Notes: generated by a model not told the origin, from the letters alone. 64,000 nucleotides of DNA from Haplomitrium mnioides (GCA_049999725.1 JBNGIS010008514.1:70760-134759), one strand, 5' to 3'; counted from the first letter of the stretch, positions 43,475 to 56,800 are shown. Numbers and translations are program-made.

Positions 43475-45650
43475 TCTCTTTGACTGGCAAGAAAAACACT
43501 CAAGAGGCAAGATAGTTTCCGAAAGTCAATACACTGATGTTGTGATGAGAATACACCTTCTACCTTATCTTTGATCATCAATCCACATTGCTTGCGTCAG
43601 AAAATGCTCAAAGCACTAACCTATGTTACTTTGTCTTAGAAATATTTTTCTTTTTCATTTCTCATCTGTAGGAAAAAATTCTCAAAATTATTGGTATAAT
43701 ATATTCTTGTTGCATGCTCTTTGTAGTATAGAAAATTTGTCAAGAGGAGATGGATTGTCAAACACTGCAAGCAAGAGAGCCAGTTCTAATGAGCTGCTTG
43801 GATTGGGATGGAACACTGAAGCCAACTAAGTAGTGGAAATGAATATTGAGTAGGCAAAACCTCTAGCATATACCACTATTGCTAAGGATAAAATATTAAT
43901 TTGAATCAAAAAGTTGCTCCAAGATCTTAGGTTTGATACCTATTGACACCCGCCACCACTGTTTAAATTTGGTGACAAACAAGGCCAACAGACAGGGTAA
44001 TCACCCAAATTTCAAAGCATATCATAGATGAGTGTTGCTCATGATGAATGCATCACTCAATAACTATCGCTTGAAAGGAGCTTGGCTCAAAGATTTGTGA
44101 AGATATTTCATGATGACTATTGTACAATCTAGCTCAGTTTTTGGCAGATTCTTCAATAGATGCATTTGCACACCGTCAAAAGACATCACAAATTTAATTG
44201 AGAGTGAATTGAAGTTATGATTTTTGCTCCTATATTTCATCATTCTAATCTACAAATTTTAAAGTTGCTTTATGATGTTGGACAAAATTAATAAAAAATA
44301 GAGAATTTTAAGACCTCTTACACAACTTAAAAATCATGGTTTTTGCTCAAGGGAATCAGCACACATGCAATGAGCAGGATTTGGAAAACTTTGAAATCTA
44401 CTCCATATCACTATAGCATTCCAATCAACACAAGTCTTTGCCTCTCTTAGCCAAACATCTCATGTTTTGGTTAAGAAAAGACATTAGTAAGATGATGGTT
44501 GTGGTAGTTCTAATGACCAGAAGTAGGAAGGAGAGTCAGTGGGTATGTTATCAAATATGTCGACAATTCCTATTCGATTGATGTGCAATTTGCAAGTGTG
44601 GAGACTGGATAAATGGTCTTTCCATGCCCATTGTTTCAAGTCTGAGGTCAAATTTGGCCAATGCTTGTGCAATTCTTGATGTTGGCGCCAAATCTTTTGA
44701 ATTTCAATTTAGTGTTTCTGGAGCCATATGTTTGTTTTAGAGCCAAAAGTTTCACAAGACATAGTAGAGCAACAAGAAGTATGCCCATCAAGATCTGGGA
44801 TTGCCATCTACCACTCTTTCTCTTGGGCTTTTTGCTGCTCTACCCAATTTTGGTTGATTCCCTACTATATCACCAATGAATGCATCTTTATGGCAAAAGA
44901 ATTGCGATGAAATGGCAAATCTCAGAAACTTATCTGTAGTCAAAAGCATATTGCTAATATATAATTCCAAAGATGATTTTGCAGAAATAAAGGAAACAAA
45001 ATAGCACATTGCAAAAGACCGCCGTGACAAAAATATGCTAAATGAAGAATAGAAAATTGAAGATACATCTAAAGACTATTTTGCAACAAATGAAGAGCAA
45101 GTACATACCTGTTCAAAAGGAAGAGAATGGCTTGGAAAAGAAGGTCACATTGAAGAGAACAAATAGACCTAGCAGAAAACATATTCGCAAACCGATGAAG
45201 AAAGAGCATCATAAGAAGCATATTGAAGCACAAAAATTTGAAGAAAATAGCTCTACAAAGATTTGATAGTGAATAAATCAAAGGAGAAAATATTGAAGAA
45301 GCTATATAGATGCAAATCAAAGAAGAGCTCGAAGCTTAAAATCAAAGAAATTTTTAAAATAGACATCCAAACAGAAGAAACTCAACAAGAGGAAATGAAC
45401 TTTTGTCAAAAGAAGACCTACCAGCCTAACAATCTGCAATGTAAAGAAGAACATTTGTCTCAATTTCAGCTACATTTCACTTGCAACAACAAACAAGCTT
45501 ATACCCTATCTATAGCAACCATGTTAGGGAGGACAACATCTAAAACAAATTTGAACTGTATTAAATACTGAAAATCACATAGATCAATTTAGCTTTTAGA
45601 AACAAAAACAAAATTTCTTTATAATTCCAGTATTTGTTATTTCATATCTT
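43475..45650. other. Unassigned stretch
   Basis: No family recognised. It is AT-rich. One lysine-rich open stretch at 45042-45266 is followed in another frame by 45263-45571, but the composition (K, E, Q runs) is what AT-rich DNA gives by chance, and I do not call it a gene. It lies between the broken Gypsy integrase and the Copia gag, so it is part of the nested insertion rather than Copia leader. Confidence 0.4.
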
Positions 45651-45659
45651 GAGTATTGA

Positions 45660-46610
45660 AGTCATGATCTATGCATTATAACAGAACCATGGAAAAACTA
45701 AGCTTTAAGTCATTAACCATAGATGAAGAAAATGATCTCTCTTGGTCATTGGATGTTGTAGTCTACCTAGTCTCTAAGGATTAGAGAGCACTATATTAAC
45801 TAATGAAGTGATCATTTCTCAACATAAAGATCAAACATTGATTTTTTTGAGGGATCATCCTACTGATCCCTTTAAAATCTAGTACCTCAATGAAAGCAAC
45901 CCTGAATTTATGTGAAAACATATAAAGACATATTTGATTACACCAAGACAATCCATTTGCCTAAGGTAAAGCATGATTAGGTAAACTTGAGAGTTCAAGA
46001 TTTCACTTCGAATTCAAAATATAATAGTGAACTCTTCAAGATTACCTCATAGCTCACTTTATGTGGGGAACTAGTTGATGATGAGGAGCAAATAGAGAAG
46101 GCTCTATCTACATTCCATCTTACAAACATGATTTTATCAGCACAATACAAAAACATGAAGTTCACAAGATACTTAGAGCTGATAGCTCACATGTTACTTA
46201 CTGAAAAGCATCAAGAGTTGTTGTTGAAGAGTTCTAAGGTGAGACCACCATGCACATTGCCCATATCCTAACTTATTGAAACTCATTACTCTATACTTAC
46301 AAATAATAGAGGCACTTCCAATAGAATAGCCAACTATACCAATGGAAGACAAGCTTTTAGAAGGAGAAGATTTCCTACTCTAGGTAGAGGACAAGCATTC
46401 AAGAGGAGGGGCAGAGGCTGAAACAATCATGGTCGTCCTAATGCAAGAGGAAACATAGGTGGAAAACCTCCTACTGAAAACAGATCTACACCAAGTTCAA
46501 GCGATCCTCCCACAATGGTTGCATGTTTCAGATGTGGAACACAAGGACACACCAATAAGAAGTTTATAATCCATGCACATATGGTTTCTTTATATAACTA
46601 AAGTAAGTAG
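45660..46610 (+). pseudogene. Gag of the Copia element
   Basis: Recognisable blocks are HD.VNLRVQDFTSNSKYNSELFKI (about 45972), then LVDDEEQIEKALSTFHLTN, KFTRYLELIAHMLLTEKHQELL (about 46150) and an Arg/Gly-rich tail. A zinc knuckle (from 46524) reads CFRCGTQGHTNKK, whose final Cys is lost. The pattern is the common plant Copia gag 'TFSTFHASN...YSELISCLLVAEQNNELL'. Several stops (for example at about 45783 and 46046) break it. Confidence 0.75.
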
Positions 46611-46797
46611 AAAAGTGTACGACTTGAAACTCATGGGACATTTTTAGAAAAGAAAGAGACTTTGAGTGATTATATTGTGAACAATATGGAACTTCTAAAA
46701 AACCACATGATCAATTATAGTTCTTAGGTCCTTCCACTTGAAGATTACATAACTTGTATTGTTGAAAGTAGCAGTCTAAATACCTCTTGACACCCAC

Positions 46798-48040
46798 TTG
46801 ATTGGTTATCGGTGGATATTTGTAAAAAAACGTATTGCTAATGGCAAATTTGTCAAATACAAGGCACGTCTTGTAGCCAAGGGCTATACACATAAACCAA
46901 GAGGAGACTTTGATCTGACATATGACCCAATTATAGATGTTATCACATACTGGTACCTAGTTGGCTTTTCCCTAAGACATAAGCTTAAAATACATCAGAT
47001 GGATGTCATGACATCATACCTCTATGAGATATTGGATACCCAGATTTATATGAGAGCACTCCCAAAGCTAATTGCCAAAAATATCAATCATATTCAAAAG
47101 TCTAAAAGCATGTCTCCAAGGAGAAACCTCAAAGCTATACATATGCTTCTACACATCATACCACTAGGTGGCATAGTGGAGTGAGTATTGGGCATAGGCC
47201 TATAGTTCTCTTTTGATGTAGATACCAACAAGTAGGCTTTTAGTCTCTCTTATGCATCAATCCATGACTATGGCCAAGGATGGATATGAAATTCAAATCA
47301 TGAGATTTATATATGGACTTAGACAAAGTGGTAGAACATGGTATCAAAGATTTCAGGAAGAGATGTTAGCTATGGGTTTTCACCATGAAGGCATAGCACC
47401 ATGCTTATTCATTAAATATGTAGACAATGACTTTATCATTGTCGTATTATATATTGAAGACATATTGGTAAGACTAATTATTGTTTAGGACTTCAAAGTA
47501 CTTTGATGGTGGCATATTGTTGCATCAAAGTACCAATACAAAGAAATTCCTTAAGCAATTTAATGTAGATAAATCTCATTATACTACATCTCATAATCAT
47601 CTCTATATGATTTTGATGATACTAAATCTCAAATCGAGTATATATTCCTATATAGCCTTACAACTATATTATGGAAAAGTACTAGGCAATCACTTACTTG
47701 TACATTTTCTAACCATGTTGAGATAATAACTTTATATAAGGTCAGTAGAGATTGAGGAGAATTATTGATTATATCAGTTTATATTGTAGTTTACTTTGTT
47801 TATCTAACCCTACTATGTTGTATGAGGATAACTTGCCATGTGTTCAGCAAGTTTCAGAAGGCTATATTAAATGAGACCATATTAAACACACGGCATCAAA
47901 GTTTATCTTTACTCATAAACAACAAGAGGATGCTTTATATATGCAAGTTATCTCTAGCAAAGATTACAAAGTTGATCTATTCACTAGGACTTTAACACCA
48001 ACTATACATCAACTTCACTGTGAGAATATTGCTCGATGAT
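46798..48040 (+). pseudogene. Reverse transcriptase and RNase H of the Copia element
   Basis: The RT begins with YRWIFVKKRIANGKFVKYKA and RLVAKGYTHKPRGDFDLTYDPIIDV. It continues through LKIHQMDVMTSYLYEILDTQIYM, shifts frame, and resumes with IMRFIYGLRQSGRTWYQRFQEE. The active site is YIED at 47450-47461 where YVDD is expected. RNase H pieces follow: LHQSTNTKKFLKQFNVDKS (about 47520), GLHRT...-type ends ILNTRHQSLSLL (about 47880) and LAKITKLIYSLGL (about 47960), the degraded 'NLADLFTKAL'. Protease and integrase, which should precede RT, are absent. Confidence 0.78.
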
Positions 48041-48452
48041 GCTTACTACAATTATTATCGTTGTAATGATTTTTTATTATTATTCTCTTCCTATGGAAAT
48101 TGCTTTTATCATCATACATCTCTTCATATCCTAAAGTTTATCATCTTTATATTTATTTTCTTATTTGATTTATTATCATTATATATATATTTTTTTCATA
48201 TTGTATGATCTTTTATCATTCTATCACCATTTTTTATAAACTTATTGCTATTTTGGTGATCATTATTCATATATTTTTTAGTCCAAAGATGTTGCTGGTT
48301 GTACTCTTTCCTTTGTAGGAGTATGAGATGGTTGTAATGAGGCAACTCCGTTATCTTTTATTGGACATTAGACACCTTTGTTGGAGTTTATTTTCTAGAT
48401 GCTTACTTGTACATGTGTTTATAACATTTGCCATGTTACAACCAAAGAGGAG
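48041..48452 (+). other. Copia 3' non-coding region and polypurine tract
   Basis: AT-rich, no gene. The purine run AAAGAGGAG (48444-48452) directly precedes the 3' LTR. Confidence 0.65.
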
Positions 48453-48664
48453 TGTTAAACTATGATTAGTACAAGTAAATTTCTCTCTTAGTATTAGCTA
48501 GTATTAATTAGCCTAATCTATAATTAGAGCTAAGCGTATGCTAGAATACTAATAGGGATAATTATCCCTCATATGGTTGGATAGCTATTATAGAATAGAG
48601 AGATGGAGAGAGAAGTTGATGAGCATATACCTTGATTGAATGATTGAATAATTGGTACCTTACA
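48453..48664 (+). repeat. 3' LTR of the Copia element
   Basis: Direct repeat of 33076-33311. Confidence 0.85.
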
Positions 48665-48671
48665 ATGGAGT

Positions 48672-49620
48672 GAATGTTTCCAAGAGTTGGATCTCAACAT
48701 TATGGATAGATTGCAGCTGATGTGACCACAACCCACACACCCAACTATATGAAAATGTCTATCAATGAATGGCAAATCTACCAACAAACAAGCTAGAACT
48801 CTACACAATGCCATTGCAATGACAACACAATGAGGTCGGGAGCATTTTGGTTGGTGATGGTTATGATGGCAATTTTTTCAACTGAGATTTTATTGTCAAG
48901 CAAACAAACAGTCCCTTGCAACACATATCCTCTCTTCACTCCGCATATTTGCCGCTTTACTATACAATATTGTTTTCTGACACACACCAAGGTTGATCAA
49001 TGAACATATCACTCCAAGGCTTTGAATTTGATTGTGATAATTCCACAACAATGACCCCCATTAGTGAGAGGGAGAGGCTGATTGTTTGAGCGTAGATAAA
49101 GTAGATGATCCAAACCGTTACGTCAAGAAAGTGATCTCAGCAAAATATCTAAATACTCTGGATGTGAATAGTTGGCCAACCCACAAACTATCCATCAAAA
49201 TTGGAACACTAGTCATGCTTCTGTGAAATCTCAATCATGTCAATCAACTCTCTAACGACACTCGATTGATTATGCAATGTTTTTCTAGGCAGGTTATAGA
49301 AGCCAAAGTCACTACAGGGGACAACACTAGGTATGTGAGCCTCATACTTTTTGTTGGCTAGCAAATTATCTGAGCTTCAATTTCCCATACGACAAAAAAC
49401 AACTCATCAACCAGGTTGAGTTTGCCATGACCAGCAACAAATCATATGGATAGATGCACACAAAGATTGGTATTTGCTTTGCAAAAGATGTGTTCTCACA
49501 TGGCCAATTGTATGTTGCTTTTTCTCGGGCCATAAAGTTGGAAAATGTTTTGAAGCTTTTGGAAAATGAATGTGTTGATCATTTAAATTGCCTTCTCATG
49601 CGCAATGTTGTGTAGAATGA
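48672..49620 (+). pseudogene. Helitron helicase, C-terminal part
   Basis: This is a decayed PIF1-like helicase end. Readable blocks, in changing frames, are KLSIKIGTLVMLL.NLNHVNQLSNDTRLI (about 49186-49270), then VIEAKVTTGDNTRYV (about 49295), SFNFPYDKKQLINQVEFAMT.NKS (about 49376) and FSHGQLYVAFSRA (about 49492). These are the late helicase motifs in family order; the change of Q in INKSQGQ-type motifs and many stops show decay. The Walker A/B part is not recognisable; the segment 48690-49150 is too degraded. Confidence 0.72.
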
Positions 49621-49959
49621 AGCATTGTGGTAGTTTCAAGTTGTTTCTTGATGCTGACTTTCAAGGTCAGACATAGAAAGCCTAACTCATGACACTTAAT
49701 GTGTATAATTTTGCCCATCTTTTATGAGCTCATCTAAACAATTATTTTCCTATGTAATCAACCTATTTCAACAAACATACTTTCTTTGATATTGTACAAA
49801 TTTTGCATATTGTCCAAAGTTGGATGCTTTTTCATGAGGGTTCTAAAGTAGAACATTCTATTGCATGAGCTCTAAAGTTGGATGCTTTATGAAGGAGGCT
49901 CTAAAGTCAAATGTTGTCTTACAAGAGAAGGCAACTGTTTTGTTGCGAGATGTTCTAAA

Positions 49960-51955
49960 GTCAGCTAGCGGAAGGGCTTGGGATGATACCAAATCCCTTC
50001 TTTTCGTAGGAGGGCTTCCAACATTGGCCATGTTATGTTCAAAATTCATCGATGAGAAAGATACATGGAAGAAGAGTAGAGGTAGAGCATATTTTCATGT
50101 TTTGTTGAATATCTGATGGTGAAGGGTTTCCAAACACAAGAGGAACCAAGGACATCCAACGTCAGACCGTACAAATGTCCAATTATGGTGGTCTAGCTTC
50201 CCTATTGAATGACAACGTTGGACGCGGCAGACCTTATAGGTACTAACGAGGACCTCTAGCTAAGACTTTGGATTGGTGATTTACAAAAATGGAGCCCAAG
50301 AGTTTGGATAAGATAGAAAGCAAAAAACAAAACTTCAAAGTTGTTTGTAGTTTTATATGAAGTTGTGATCAAGGGATAGGAATGAGAGAAAATCCCTTCT
50401 TTTCTCGAGATAGCTTCTACCGTTGGCCATGTTATGTTTGAAATTTGTCGACGAAGGAGATACATGGCAGAAGAGTAGAGATGGAGCATACTTTTGTGTT
50501 TTGTTGCATATCCGATAGCAAAGGTTTTCCAAACACAAGAGGTGAAGAGAACATTTGACGTTAGATCATACGAACGTCCAGTTACGGTGGTCAAACTACT
50601 TAGTTGAGTGACAATGTCCGACGTCGATAGACCTTGAGGTGTTGACAGAGATCTCTAGCTAAATCTATAGACTAGTGAATCACAAAAAACAAAGCTAGAG
50701 AGTTTGGATAAAACAAAAAGCAAAAAACAAAACTTTAGAGTTGTTTTTAGCTATTCATGAAGTCATGATTGGAGGACATAGATGAAAGAAAATCTCTTTA
50801 TTTCTTAAGAGGGCTTCAAGCATCAACCACTACATTTGAAATTTGTCGACGAGGGAGAGATGTAGCAACAGAGTAGAGGTGGAGTATGTTTTCATGTTTT
50901 GTTGAATATCTTATAGCAACGGGTTTCCAAACACAAGAAACGCTAGAGACATCCGACATTAGATTGTGTGAATGCTTGGTTGCGGCGATCAAACTACCCC
51001 ATTGAATGAAGTTGTTGGGCGACGACAAACCTTGGGGGTACTGACGGAGACCTATAGCAAAAACTAGGGACTAGTGATTCATAAAAATGAAGCCTAGAAG
51101 TTTGAACAAGACAGAAAGGGATAAATGAAACTTTGGAGTCATTTTTAGTTATCCACGAAGTCATGATCTGGAGATATGGGTGAAAGAAAATCCTTTCCTT
51201 TCTCAAGAGGGCTTCTAACGTTGGTCATGTTACATTTGAAATATTTTGACAAGGGAGAAGCATGGCAGAAGAGCAGATATGGAGCATATTTTTGTGTTTT
51301 GTTTAATAGATACTGGCAAAGGTTCTCCAAATACAAAAGACATCAAAGAAATTCAACATTAGATTCTACAAATGTTCGGTCATGATGGTCAAACTACCTC
51401 ATTAAGTGACAATTTAGGGTGGCGGCAAACCTTGCGTATGTTGACACAAGCCTCTAGCTAAAACTATAGACTGATGATTCATGAAAGCAGAGCCCAAAAA
51501 TTTGGACAAGACAAAAAAGAAAAAACAAAACTTTGGAGATTTTTGTAGTTACTCACGAAGCCGTGATCAAAGAACAGGGATGAAAGCAAATCCCTTTCTT
51601 TCTTGGGAGGGCTTCTAATATCAACCATGTTGCATTTCAAGTTTGTAGGCAAAGGAGATATATGGCAGAAGAGTAGAGGTGGAGCATATTTTTGTGTTTT
51701 GTTGAATATCCGAACACAAAGGGTTTCCAAACACAATAGGCGATAGGAGCATTTGACTTCAGATCTTACAAACGTTCAGTCATGACGTTCAAAGGCATTG
51801 TTTAATGTCTGTGCCAAACAGTGATAGAACTTAGAGGTATTGACTGGGACCTTCGGCTAAAATTGTGGACCGGTGATTCACAAAAATGGAGCCCGAGAGT
51901 TTGGATAAGACAAAAAGAAGAAAAGAAAAATTTAAAGTCATTTATAGTTACAATT
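49960..51955 (+). repeat. Tandem array, five units of about 400 bp
   Basis: The anchor GAGTTTGGATAAGACAAAAAG-like word recurs near 50290, 50692, 51090, 51489 and 51890, a spacing of 398-402 bp. Each unit contains TTGGCCATGTTATGTTTGAA-like, GGAGCATATTTTTGTGTTTTG-like and TTCCAAACACAA segments. Units differ by roughly 15-25 percent by eye. Short open stretches on both strands are by-products of the repeat. Confidence 0.85.
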
Positions 51956-52275
51956 TGGGCTTAGCAAGAGGCACCAAAGTAAACTCAAAATGAAATACAA
52001 AAAAAAAATAGTAGTCGAGAAACGACAATGATTGTAGTCAATTCTTATAGCAAGATGGATGGGTTTTAAAATTGTGCTTGGGATGGAATGATTGGTTTTG
52101 TGATGAGAAACATAATCACCAAAGTGTTGGGGTAGTCAATTGCCAATGGTTTGTTGTTGTTGTGACTCCCATTAGTTAGATCATCCAAGTTGGTATGGAC
52201 TTGGCGAGGAAGCGTGCCTTGATAGAATGAAAGGCATTTGGTGTTTCACAACAATTCAGCAATGAGTTATGAATT
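51956..52275. other. Array-T4 interval
   Basis: No gene. A faint reading (GMIGFVMRN...KVLG at about 52085-52130) recalls the RNase H of plant LINEs, but it is too short to call. Confidence 0.3.
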
Positions 52276-52295
52276 AACAATGGCTACTTTGAACC
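52276..52295 (+). repeat. T4 left terminal inverted repeat
   Basis: AACAATGGCTACTTTGAACC, followed by the subterminal motif CTACTCAAAACATGAACC. Confidence 0.8.
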
Positions 52296-53879
52296 AAGAA
52301 CATACTACTCAAAACATGAACCTTTTTTTTAAGGAAATAACATGGGTTTTTACCTCAAAAACAGAGAAAACAAGGTTATTTTTGGAAAACAAAAAGTATG
52401 TGAGTTTTTTGGCTTCATTTTTGGTTATTTCAACAAGCATGATAGAGCGAGAGTCAATTTCATTATGCAAAATGAAATAAAATTCTTAGTTTTTATGAAA
52501 ATATTGGAAATCTTTAAATCAATGAAAAGTATAAGATTTATGGTAAGTTTTCACAAGAAACTTGTATTTATCATTGATTACATTTTAGACACCAAAAATT
52601 GAAATATACGTAAGAAGAAACTATTTTGAAATAAGTTTGGTTGGACAAACTCTATGCGCACATAGACATAGTGCTCTTTGAAACTTATTTTTTGGAAAAA
52701 AAATTAGAAAACATGAGGAAAATGCCCAAGTGGACTAGAAGTGAAGGGAATGAGTTTGGAATCGTAGACACAAAAACCAACAAAACAAAACATTGCATGG
52801 ATTTAGGAGCTCTATTTTCAATTTCAAACAAGAAAGAAGCTTTCTTTTGTAGTTGAAAATCCATGCATGCAAAAGTTAAAGTGGGTATAAAAAAGGAGGT
52901 TTCAACAACTAAAAATAGTTTATAGTTTAGAGAAACATATACACAAAGGAGTCAAAGTTCAGAATAAAAAAAAACAGTGGCTAGGGAGATTTAATTAAGT
53001 GTGTAAATAAAAAAACATCTCTAAAATTTTGACTAGATTCTACCAAACAAAGGTTTTGAGTTCTACGAGAGAAAGTCTTTGACTAGTGTAGAATCTTAGT
53101 TCTAATCAATAATCTTTGTATATAGAAGCTTGAGGGTTGTATATTAGAAGTAGAATGTGTGGAAGGCTTGGACTTCCACCCCAAAGTTCATGTGCGCATA
53201 GGAATCTAAGCTCACCATCTAAACACTCCACCCTAAGGTCTATGCGCGCATAAGAATCTAAGCTCAACATTTGAACACTCGCCAACAAAGACTATCAAGA
53301 ACTTAGGTTTTACGTTCCGCATCAAAGTTTTTGCATGCATGATATTTTGACTTGCAAATAAAATTCTATGCGCATATAGGGTTTGGATTTCTACAACCAA
53401 GGATACAAGAGCTAAAGGTTCTATTTTTTGCAACAAACTCTAAGCACGCTAAAGACTCTGTTTTCTTATTTGGAATCTAAAAGTAAAACGAGTGCAAAGC
53501 TCTATATCTGAGTCAAAGCGCACCAAAGCTTTCCAGTTTTACATCAAAGTCCTTACAAGAAAAAGATAAGTAGTCAAATTAAGAAGATGCTTTAGCAATA
53601 AAAAAACAATAAACTCTTCTAGCAAGCACTATAAAAAGAAAGAACACACTTACATTTTGGAAAGGAAAATACTTTACAAACTATGAAAATATTAACTAAA
53701 GATTCAAGTTTCATTTACAAAGAATAACATTCAACTTGGAATGATTTACGGTAAAAAGTTCAAGGTGGCAGATAAATTCAACAAATTCCTTTGTAACATT
53801 CTCACGTACTTTATAAAATAATAAACTTAAATTACAATATAATTGAAAGTACACAATATAAAAAAATTCTTAAATTACT
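52296..53879. other. T4 subterminal region (no gene)
   Basis: It closely follows 551-2131 of T2 in order. Palindromic units occur near 52660, 53190, 53240 and 53360. Confidence 0.6.
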
Positions 53880-56800
53880 TTAGTCACTTGTCTCGACTTC
53901 TTCAGTTTCAGCTTCAAAAGTTTCATCAAGATTTACTTGATTTGTCTCCACTATATTTGTCTTTCATACTCAAATAGATTTGATTTAATAGTAGCTAGAA
54001 GGGTTTTCCTCAATTGGTTTTTTGTGTGAGAAGAAAATCAAAAGACAAAATCGTGATTTGTGTCACATCAAGTACATGAATATGTAACTTGGATTTGCAT
54101 TTCCCTTTTGTTGTTGCTGTTTTTTCTGAGAAGTGTTGTCCAAAAAATGCATCCTCAACCTCACAAGCAAACCATTGAACACGTACTTGTTTCAGGTTTG
54201 GAGGTTCTTCCTCATCAAATGACAAAACTTTGAAGACTTTGGCAACCCAAAATGGTCTGCCTTTTGGATCTAGAGATGCAACACACAAATAAACATTCTA
54301 GCTTTCACCTCATGTAGATTGCCAAATTTGTGCTCGTATCGGGTGTTGTGCGAAACAGACCTTTCTCACAACGTAGGTGCTTCATCATAGATTGCTCGAC
54401 GTGTTTACAGTATTTTTTGTACTAAATTATCTTCTTCTATCTGTTGAACATCAACTTGAGAACCTAGACCAATATTTTGAGAATCATTACAAGTACTTGT
54501 CGATTGTGAAGGTGGAAAGGTGAATTCTGCTTTGAGTCATCATCTTTTTCTTTCAAAGATGTAGGCCAGAATCTCTTGTTGGACAAGAAAAAATTCATTC
54601 CAAAATTGAATATTAGAATCTAAAAAGAGCTTGTAGCATTTCTCACTTATGTTGTCTCTTATTGCAAAGACACTTTCTTGACATCAACTTCTCTTTTTTC
54701 CTTTTCAGATTGTTTGATTTCAGAATATGCCTTGAGAGGAATCAACATTGAACTTAAAATTTCTCTATCCACTTTAGGTAGGCTTTTGAGTTGACAAATA
54801 CCATCCAAAGGTAACCTAAATTCATCTGTTGAAAACTGTTTTCTCCAAATCTTTGCCTTGGAATCATTCAACTGGAACTTGAAATGTTGATTAAAGGTTA
54901 TATCATGAATCTATTGAAGTAGAGAGGAACATTGTTGTAGAAACATTTTAAAAATCCCAAGTTTCTATCAAAAGAGTTACATGAGGTTTAAGATTATATA
55001 ATAATTGTTGCGCCTTGCTAAAGACTCATAGTTGTGAAAGCTTTGACATGTTTCAAACGTTTCAAGAATTTGCTGAATATTTGATCGATTTGATCATGAG
55101 TATGGCCAACCATGAGAAATCTCACCTTGATTTTTCAGAAAACATTATTCTCAATAAAAAGACTAAGACATCTAAATAAGATGAAATTCTTATTCTCTCG
55201 TGTCGTGTTGTCCAATTGAAGATACAAAGTTGGAGGCAGGGGCCCTTCAAAGTCATATAATATTTTGTTGAGCATAGTAGCTATCAAATTAGAACTGCTT
55301 CTCACATTTCCATAGATTTAAAAGACCCTTGAAGAAAGAGCATGATTGAAGATTAAAGCACCAACAACAAACACACCCACCAAACAATGTTTATCAATGT
55401 TTTTTTGGTGGCAAATGCCAGTATGGAATAGCAATTTTCTTCTCATCCATTCTATCAATGACAATTTCCAAGTACTTTTGACCATAGGCATAATATTTTC
55501 TTCGATGGTTTGCAAGTTTTTTTCTTTCTTTCATTTATTGGTCATGATGAAGAAACAATTGGTGATTATATTTGACTACATCATCACAAAGCAAGAAAGA
55601 TATAAAAGTAGTTAAGTCAAACATGTGTCGATGTTTCAAACTTCAAAAGACAACCTCTAGTGCTAAGAATATTCAAATTATCTTAAGCAAATGTTTGGAT
55701 TGGTAGAAGTGAAAATTTTGTAAAAGATTAAAAATAAACTTTAGCTAATTTAAAGAATAATCTAAATAACATTCACAATAAGTACTTATGATTGACTTGA
55801 AATAAACAAAAGTTTTGATTGGAGAAAAACAAGATTTGCACACAAAGGGTCACAAATTGGAACTATAATTTCAAAGCTACCTTGGACTCTTTGTTCGCAA
55901 AGGATTGAAAAAACCAGAAGAGATTCTACGTACCTATAGGATCAGTGGAGACAACAACTAATCATATGCGCGCATAGAACCAAAAGCAACAACACCAATA
56001 TCATGGCTTGCTTTGATTATTGTCAGGATTGGTTTTGAAAGAAACCAGAACAAAACCTATGTGTGCATAGGATTTGCAAACAACAAAAAAGATTCTTGCT
56101 ATTGTTTATCTAGCAAATGGCTCTTGATTCAAAGCAACAAAAGCAAAACTTGTTGCAAGACTAAGGTCACCACCAACAATCAGATCCATTTCCTCAATTT
56201 ATTTAATTATAGGCAAGGTTTGGATTCAGACTAAAAACAATAGACCCTATGCGAGTATAGACTCTATTCTCACAACTCAAGTTGCTAAGGTTTAGTCAAC
56301 TCATACTTGTTTGCCGAACAACTTAACAAAACAAATATCTTTTGACTCTAAGTTGAGAAAACATAACATCTCTAGAATTAATCTTTGAGTCTCAAAAAAA
56401 GAGCATGGATTAACCAATAGTTTCAAAAGAGAAGAAATTTGTTACCGTTGTCTCCAAGACGGATTTTTCTCGCAATGATTTTATTTCTTTGCATGTTTTA
56501 CAAACATTAAATCTATTTTGTTTTGGAATTTTAACATTTGGAAAATGAGTTCTCTAATGTTTTGTAAAACCCAAAAAACTAATAATACAATTGGGATCTT
56601 ACTCTTTCAAATAAGTTTTGTAGTAACTATAAACTTCCAACTTTGTAAAATTATCAAGTAAGTTATAAACTTCATAAGTGAGCATTTTCTTGCAATTCTT
56701 AGAGAACTCATTTTCTTGCAATTCAAAAGAAAGATTCAACTTTGATTGCTTTATCGACAACAAAGATCGAAGGCCTACAAAAAGTTGAGTCTTGGATCCA

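Larger units (their letters stand above)
33076..48664 (+). mobile_element. Ty1/Copia element inserted in the Helitron and itself interrupted
   Basis: Two similar LTRs of 236 and 212 bp (33076-33311, 48453-48664) begin TGTTAAACTATG and end CTTACA or CCTTACA. Internally there is a primer site (33312), then a nested Gypsy element and an unexplained stretch, then gag (45860-46610), reverse transcriptase (46798-47490), RNase H (47500-48040) and a polypurine tract. GAATG precedes the 5' LTR and recurs 7 bp after the 3' LTR, the likely duplication. Protease and most of integrase are absent. Confidence 0.8.
48665..52000 (+). mobile_element. Helitron remnant, 3' part
   Basis: This is the continuation of the Helitron cut at 33075: the end of the helicase (48672-49620), then non-coding DNA and a 400-bp tandem array. 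The 3' hairpin and CTRR end could not be fixed by eye. Confidence 0.6.

Noticed and set aside
45042-45571. Lysine-rich open stretches
   Set aside because: The composition is what A-rich DNA gives by chance. There is no domain and no conservation evidence.
49865-51736. Repeated open stretches of 60-110 residues in the 400-bp array
   Set aside because: They recur because the DNA repeats, lie on both strands and are not kept open from unit to unit.
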